Shown here: positions 1 to 6,600 of the stretch, in pieces
How the letters are laid out: each line of letters begins with the position of its first letter
Numbering within the stretch: position 1 is the first letter of the stretch
Assembly (NCBI GenBank): GCA_016206405.1
Contig: JACQRQ010000161.1
Location: forward strand, 1 to 7,215
Direction: 5' to 3'
DNA: 7,215 nt
Source of the DNA: Elusimicrobiota bacterium
Lineage (GTDB): Bacteria > Elusimicrobiota > Elusimicrobia > O2-12-FULL-59-9
Translations under genes and position numbers: made by a program
The notes under the pieces: model-generated
Told to the model about the DNA's origin: nothing
Seen by the model: the letters and a program-made list of their open reading frames with translations, nothing else
Database searches by the model: none

Positions 1-641
1 GTGCCGTCAGGGTTAATAAGGGCAACGTAGACATTGGAGTAGGCGACGGCGCCATCCCAGCCCCCGATCACATAGACACGCCTATTAAATACAACAAGGG
101 CTTGACCCGACACGGTTACCGGCAAGCTGGCGGTTTGGGTCCATTGGCCAAGCGTACCGTCGGGGTTAATAGGAGCAACATAGACCTCGGAGCGCATTGC
201 AGCGCCAACGCCATCCCAGCCCCCGATCACATAGACACGGTTGTTGAAAACAATGGATTTGGCCCCACTAAGAACGACGGGCAAACTTGTGGTCGTGTTC
301 CAGCCGCCCACGGTGCCGCTGGAAGAGATGGCGGCGAAGTAGACCGTGGAGTATTGGCCGCCGCCATTAGCGCCCCCGATCACATAGATGCGGTTGTTAA
401 AAACAACGGAGGAATGATTTCTGCGAGTGTTAGGAAGGCTTGTTGTTTTTATCCAAGACCCCGTGCTGGTGATAACGCCGTCAGGATTCAAGGCGGCGAA
501 GTAGACTTCAACGTGGGCGGTGCCGCTGACATCATTGCCCCCAATCACATAGACATAGCTGGAATAGACCACAGAGGCGTGGAGGCTTCGAGGCTGAGGA
601 CTCTGCGCTGACCCAATATTAGACGACACCGCCACGGTCCA
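1..641 (-). other. Kelch beta-propeller 6, first four blades (runs off window)
   Basis: Residues 2192-2404. Gly-Gly codons are at 537, 372, 219 and 60. All motifs are close to consensus: VYVIGG, IYVIGG, VYVIGG and VYVIGG. Blade 1 has the extended turn NPDGVITSTGSW and a longer entry segment (SSNIGSAQSPQPRS) than other first blades. Blades 3 and 4 share IGGWDG and a 31-bp stretch of DNA with no mismatch, which points to a recent blade duplication. If the pattern holds, two more blades and a linker follow below position 1. Confidence 0.88.
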
Positions 642-3600
642 GGTGGAGGGCTCGACCATGGTGATGGCCGGGGGGATGGGCGGCGCATTGTCCTGGGGGT
701 AGTAGGGACCGAAGCATCCGCTCCAACCCCCCGTCATTCCGGCGGAAGCCGGAATCCAGCCCTCATTCCCCGCCGCATCCCTACCCTTGACCTTCACATA
801 ATGCGCCGTGTCCGTTGAAAGCGACGCGGGGGTGGTAAAGCTCGTCAGGTTGGACCACCCTGAGTCATAGACCGCGGCATCCTCGCAGAACTTGGAGGCA
901 TGGACCTCAACCTTGTTGGGATTGGGCTCATCCCCATACGCGTCATCCGCGGAGGCCGAAAGGTCAATCTTCATCTTCTTGTTCCCCACCGCCGCGCTGA
1001 TCTCGATTCCGGTCAGGGTAAAGGAGGCGGTGATGACATCTATATCTGAGCGCGCGGCAAAGCCGGCCTTTCTGCCTCCAATCAGGTAAAACCGGTTGTT
1101 AAAAAGCGCCCACGAATGAGATTCGCGAGCGTCCGGCAGGCCCGGCAAAGAAGTCCTCCACGCTCCCAGAGTGCCGCTGGAATAAATAGGGGCTGAGTAA
1201 ACGCTGGACTGCACCGAGGCATTCGCCCCGCCGGCAACATAAAGCCTGTTGTTAAACACAACCGCGGCGAAATTGACCCGAGCGCCGGGGATGGGCGTGG
1301 CTGTCAGTTCGGTCCACGCCCCCAAAGCGCCGTCCGCGTTGATGGGAGCAAAATAAATTTTATCGCTGTAAGTGCTGTCTATCCCTCCCATAACGTAAAG
1401 ACGGTTGTTAAAAACGATGGCTCTATGAGAACGGCGATTTTCGGGCAGACTGGTAGTCTGGGTCCAAGCGCCCAGGGTGCCGCTGGAATAGAACTGGGCA
1501 AAATAGACCGTAGCGTCATTATTGCCGCCGATCACATAAACCCTGCTGCTAAACACCACGGAGGCATGCTCGGAACGGCCAGCAGGCAGACTGGCCGCCG
1601 GGTTCCAGGCGCCCAGGGGTCCGCTGGAGCTTATAAGAGCAAAATTAACATCAGTTCCCGCGCCGCCGTTGGCGCCGCCTATAGTGTAGACCCAACTGCT
1701 AAAAATAACAGAAGTGTGCCTTGTTTTGGTCGTTGGCAAGCCCGACGTTGGAATCCAAGACCCCGTGCTTGTTATTGTGCCGTCAGGATTGATAGGAGCG
1801 AAATAAACATCGGCATGAGGGTTTGTCCCGTCATCTCCGCCGATCAAATAGACAAAACTAGAATAAACGACCGAAGTATGCCAGTGTCTATTTAAAGGCC
1901 CGCCAGTGGCGCCGAGGCCGGACGACACCGCCAAAGTCCAGGTGGAAGGCTCGATCACGGCCAGCGTGGGCGGCAGAGGCGGAAAATTATCAGCAAAATC
2001 ATAAGGCCCAAAACATTTCCCTTTGTCGCTTATGTCGCCTTTGTCGCTTATATTCCCCGCAGCGTCGCGGCCTAGCACCGCGGCGTAGTGCGCCGCGGCG
2101 GTGGAGAGATTAGTGGCTAAATGCGAAGCGCCCGAGAACCAGTCGGAATCATAAACCGCGGTTCCGGTGCAGAGAACGTTCTGGAAGAGCTCGATCTTGT
2201 TAGGGTTGGCGTGCGCCTGGACCGCGTCCTGCGCGCCTTGTGAAAACACGAAATTCAACTGCCGGTAGTCCGGCGAAGTGATGCCCGCTACGGTGAAAGA
2301 AGCGGCCCAAACCGCGGCGCTGGCCCCCCCCGCGTCCCCGCCTATCACATAAGCCCTATTGTTAAACGCGATCGCGCTATGGCGAGTCCGAACAGCCGCG
2401 AGAGCGGTCTGCGTGGTCCATGAGCCAAGCACCCCATCCGGCCCGATCGCGGCCGAGTAAACGTCCGCGGAATCCGCGTCGCTCGCATTTTTCCCGCCCA
2501 GGGCATAGAGCCTGTTGTTAAATGCCAGAACCCTGTGCCCATAGTGGCCCTCCGGCAAGCTGGTTGTCTGGGTCCAACTCCCCACCGTGCCGCTAGAAAA
2601 TACCGTAGCCACGTAGACGTAAGAACTCGCCACGGTCCCATAGCCCCCAACCGCGTATACAAAAGAGCTGACCACTATGGAAGCGTGGCTGTGCCGGGCA
2701 GCCGGCAGGGAAGACCCGCCGCCCAAAGTCGTCCACGCGCCCAGGGTCCCGCTCGAATAAATGGGCGCTGAGAAAACCGTTGTCTGCGCCCCCGAGTTGT
2801 TGCCCCCGGTCACAAACAGATTGCCCCCGAACACGACCGAGGCGTGTTTCTCCCGCGCGCTGGGCAATGGAGTCGCCGGCGTTAGATTGTTCCAAGAGCC
2901 CAAAGTCCCGTCCGTATTAATCGGCGCTGAAAATACCGTATTAGACGGACTCCCCTCAGCCGTGCCGCCGCCCGTCACAAAAACATAGGAAGATGACACC
3001 ACGGCAGAATGCAGACGCCGCGCGGCTGATAGCGCCGTGGTTGCTGTCCAAGACCCGCCGGCAGCCAATTTCCCATCCGGACCAATGGCTGCAAAATAAA
3101 CCTCGGTCTTTGCCCCGGCGCCGTCATAGCCTCCGATCACGTAGCCATAACTCGAATAAACCACCGTGGCATGATCGGTCCTGGCCGCCGGCAAAGAAGA
3201 AGAAACCGCCAAGGTCCAAGTGGAAGGATCCACCGCCCCCTGCGAAATCGTAGGCGGCAAAGGCGGAATCAAATCCCCCGAAGTATACGGCCCAAAGCAC
3301 CCGCCAATGCTCCCCCCCGCTCCCCCCGTCATTCCGGCGAAAGCCGGAATCCAGCCCTCGTTCCCCGCATTATCCCTTCCCCTGACTCCAACATACAATG
3401 GCGTATTACTCGGCACCGCCGCGCTCAAGGGCGTATTCCCCCATCCTGATTGAACCAGAGGCGTTCCCGAGCAGTCAAACGTGGAATAAACCTCAAGCCT
3501 ATTGGGAGTCCCCGATCCGTTAAACTCATCCGCGGCTTCAGCCGAGAGCGCCGCCTGCACCTGGCCGGCGCTGGGAAAGGTGACCCCCTGCAGGGTGAAG

Positions 3601-6600
3601 GTCGAGACCAAAATGTCCGAACGGTACGCCGCGCCCGCGTAGCCGCCGATCACGTATAACCTGTTATTTAACACAACCGCGCTGTGTCTCTCGCGCGCCT
3701 GGGGCAGAGCGGTCATGGCGTTCCAAGCTCCCAAAGCGCCGCTTGAAGAAACAGCCGCGGAGTAGACCTCGTTTCTTCCGACGCCGCCGATCACATAGAG
3801 CCTGTTATTGGCCGCGGCCGAGGCTGTGTAGGAAAACGCCGCGGCTAGATTCGTTGCCGGCTTCCAATCCCCCAGAGTCCCGTCCGGGGCGATCAAGGCG
3901 AAGTAGGGAGTTAAACCGCTGGAATCGCCCAAAACGTAAATCCTGTTATGAAACACCAGGGCGCTATGCCCGCTGCGGGCCTGGGGCAGGCTCTTGGCCA
4001 CGTGCCACGCGCCCAGGCTCCCGTCCGCATTGATCGCCGCGTAAAACACGTCGGCCCTGGCCGTTCCCCCGGCGTCCTTGCCGCCGATCACATAGAGCGC
4101 CCCCCCCGTCATTCCGGCGGAAGCCGGAATCCAGACCGAAGCGTGCGAATCCCGCGCAGCAGGCATGCTGGCCTGGGACCAAGCGTCCAGCGTGCCATTG
4201 GCGTTGATCGCGGCAAAGCGGATATCCTGCGAAGCGCTGCCCCCGACAAGACCGCCGATCACGTAGAGCCTGCTATTGTAAATGACCGCGCCATGCCTCT
4301 CTCGCGCCGCGGGCAGGCTGGTCGTCTGGGTCCAAGACCCAGTTGAGGTCACCTTGCCGTCTGAAAAAATTGGAGCGAAATAAACCTCAGAGCGCGCCCC
4401 GCCCCCGTCATTGCCGCCGGTCACATACACATAACTGCCGTACACGACAGAGGCATGATCCCCCCGCGCCAAATTAAGCCCCTTGGCCGCAATGTTGGAA
4501 GACACCGCCAAGGTCCACGTGGAAGGATCCACTGCCGGCTGTATAATCGCCGGCCCCAACGGCCCCCTATTATCCGCCGGATAATACGGCCCAAAACACC
4601 CTTCGCTCTTTCCCCCCGTCATTCCCGCTCCCCCCGCGCCCCCCGTCATTCCGGCGGAAGCCGGAATCCAGCCCTCATTCCCCTGCGCGTCGCGGCCGCG
4701 CACCCTCACATAATTCGCCGTAGCCGTAGACAGCGTGGCGCCGGTGTTGGCGCTCGTTGCCGGTATCCATCCAGAATCATAAACCAACCCCCCCGCGCAG
4801 TCCATCGAGGTGAAAACCTCGACTCTGTTGGGGCTCGCGTCCGCCAGGACGTAGTCGCTCGCTCCCGCTGACAGCGTGATGTCCAATTGCTTGTGGGTAT
4901 TTAACGCAATGCCACCAAGCGTGAAAGACGCGATAAAAATCTCGGCCCGGTCCGCGCTCAAGTCATCTAATCCGCCGAAAACATACGCGAAATTGTTAAA
5001 CACGGCTGAGGCGTGCTTGCCCCTGACCTGGGGCAGGGAAACCTGGCTTGAGTTCCACGCGCCCAAGGAACCATTAGCGTTCATAAGCGCCATCTCAACC
5101 GAGGAGACGCCTTCCCCGCCGATGGCGTATATTCTGTTGTTAAAAACCAAGGCGCCGGGAAAGGACCGGGCCGCGGACAGGCTCGATGTCGCGGTCCACG
5201 TGCTGATATTGCCGTAAAAATCAATAGAGGCGTAATAGACTTCCTGCTTGGCTGAACCGCCCTCGTAGCCGCCAATGGCGTAGAGTTTATTGTTAAACAC
5301 GACCGAGGCGTGCTTCTCGCGGGGCAGAGGCAGGCTCGCGGTCTGGCTCCAAGCCCCCAAGGTCCCGGAGGACAAAATAGGCGCGACGTACACATAGGAA
5401 CTCGTGGCCACCCCATTGCCCCCGACCACATAGACCCGGCTCGAATAAACCACGGAGCTGTGATAGCGCGCGGCTTGAGGCAGGGAAACTGTCGCGCTCC
5501 AGCCGCCCACGGTCCCGCTAGAGGCGATGGGGGCGAACCAGGCCGTGTTAGCGGCCGAACCCCCCGAATCATTGCCTCCTAAAACATACATACGCGCGCT
5601 ATGAATCACCGCGGAAGGACTTTCCCGCACCGCAGGCAGCTTGGTCGCGGCGGTCCAAGTCCCGGTTGAGGTCACTGTGCCGTCCGGATTTAAAGGCGCG
5701 AAATAAACCGTGTCCAAACGCGACCCGTCCACGCCGCCGATCATGTAAACGTAGGTGGAATACACAACCGAAGCCTGCCCGCTCAAAGCCCTAGGCAACC
5801 CGGTAGAAACCGCCAAAGTCCAAGTGGATGGGTCCACCGCAGCTTGCGACACAGTCGGCGGTACCGGCTGATCCGTCTCCCTGGTAGAATACGGACCAAA
5901 ACATCCGCCGACGCTTCCTCCCCCTCCCTGTGCCCCCGTCATTCCGGCGAAAGCCGGAATCCAGCCCTCATTCCCCGCATTATCTCTCCCCCTAACCCCA
6001 ATATACACATCCGCCAACTGCGGCACCCCCATGGAATAAGAAGTCCCCGCCAACCATCCCGTATCATTCTCCGGTGCCCCCGAGCAGTCAAAAGTCTTAT
6101 AAACCTCAACCTTATTGGGCGCAGCATGATCCCCAAAATCATCATCCGCCTCCTTGTCCAGCGTGACGTTGACCTGTGACGCCACAGGAAATGTGATCCC
6201 TGTCATTGTGAAGGTAGCGACGAAGATTTCGGAGTGATATCCGCCAGTTGTGGAATAGCCGCCTATCACATAGACCCTATTGTTAAAAACAACGGAGCTG
6301 TGACGGCCGCGGTTAGCGGGTATGCCATCGGGTAAAGCGCTCCACGCCCCCAATGTCCCGCTGGAATAAACAGGGGCCGAGTAAACCGTAGTAGTGTTGT
6401 CATTTCCCGCTATCACGTAGAAACGGTTATTAAAGGCAACCGCGCTGTGATTCAAACGAGTTATAGGTAAAGACGCCGTATTAGCCCAGGCGCCAAGGGC
6501 ACCGTCGGGATTAATAGGGGCATAAAAAACTGTGGACTGGGCGCCGCCGGCGCTGGTGATTCCACCCCCGATAACATACACTCTATTGTTAAAAACAAGG

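Larger units (their letters stand above)
4518..4919 (-). other. Inter-propeller linker 2 (longest linker)
   Basis: Residues 766-899, 134 residues. It follows the linker plan: an opening strand (LGGIALNTHKQLDITLSA), PNRVEVFTSMDCAGG, YDSGW, ATLSTATANYVRVRGRDAQG, NEG, and WIPASAGMT from the palindrome. A second, degenerate GMTGG follows from a partial extra copy of the repeat edge, then CFGPYY and a Pro hinge ending DPST. The extra partial copy helps explain why this linker is the longest. Cysteines are at 4797-4799 and 4596-4598. A DSGWIPA at the middle strand is ordinary domain sequence (YDSGW also occurs in linker 5), not a second palindrome. Confidence 0.76.

Noticed and set aside
102..611. 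Plus-strand open frame of about 170 codons (and similar plus-strand frames at 1425-1895, 3948-4346, 4455-4871)
   Set aside because: They lie opposite the minus-strand frame, which reads as continuous Kelch repeats with a clear consensus. Their translations only mirror that repeat (recurring DHID and PRHSGESRNP come from the antisense of VYVIGG and of the palindrome). GC-rich repetitive genes commonly give such shadows.
736..755. Palindromes as rho-independent terminators or as gene boundaries
   Set aside because: The stem is not followed by a T-run on either strand, and the protein frame continues through every copy.
2345..2895. Short minus-strand open frames at 2345-2662 and 2593-2895, and others at 3964-4182, 5081-5572 and 5939-6145
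   Set aside because: They are in different frames from the 2404-codon frame and interrupt no part of it. They show no domain pattern of their own.
3331..3350. Palindromes as ends of an insertion sequence, with adjacent copies flanking a mobile element
   Set aside because: The stretches between copies are the same propeller-linker repeat, with no transposase or target-site duplication visible, and all copies have the same orientation.
4080..4136. Frameshift or pseudogene caused by the in-blade insertion and the eight-C run
   Set aside because: Translating through it keeps the frame: ARDSHASV upstream and ALYVIGGKDAGG downstream are both good blade sequence.
4761..4775. A second WIPA peptide (DSGWIPA) in linker 2 as another palindrome copy
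   Set aside because: The DNA lacks the inverted arms, and YDSGW is ordinary linker sequence also present in linker 5.
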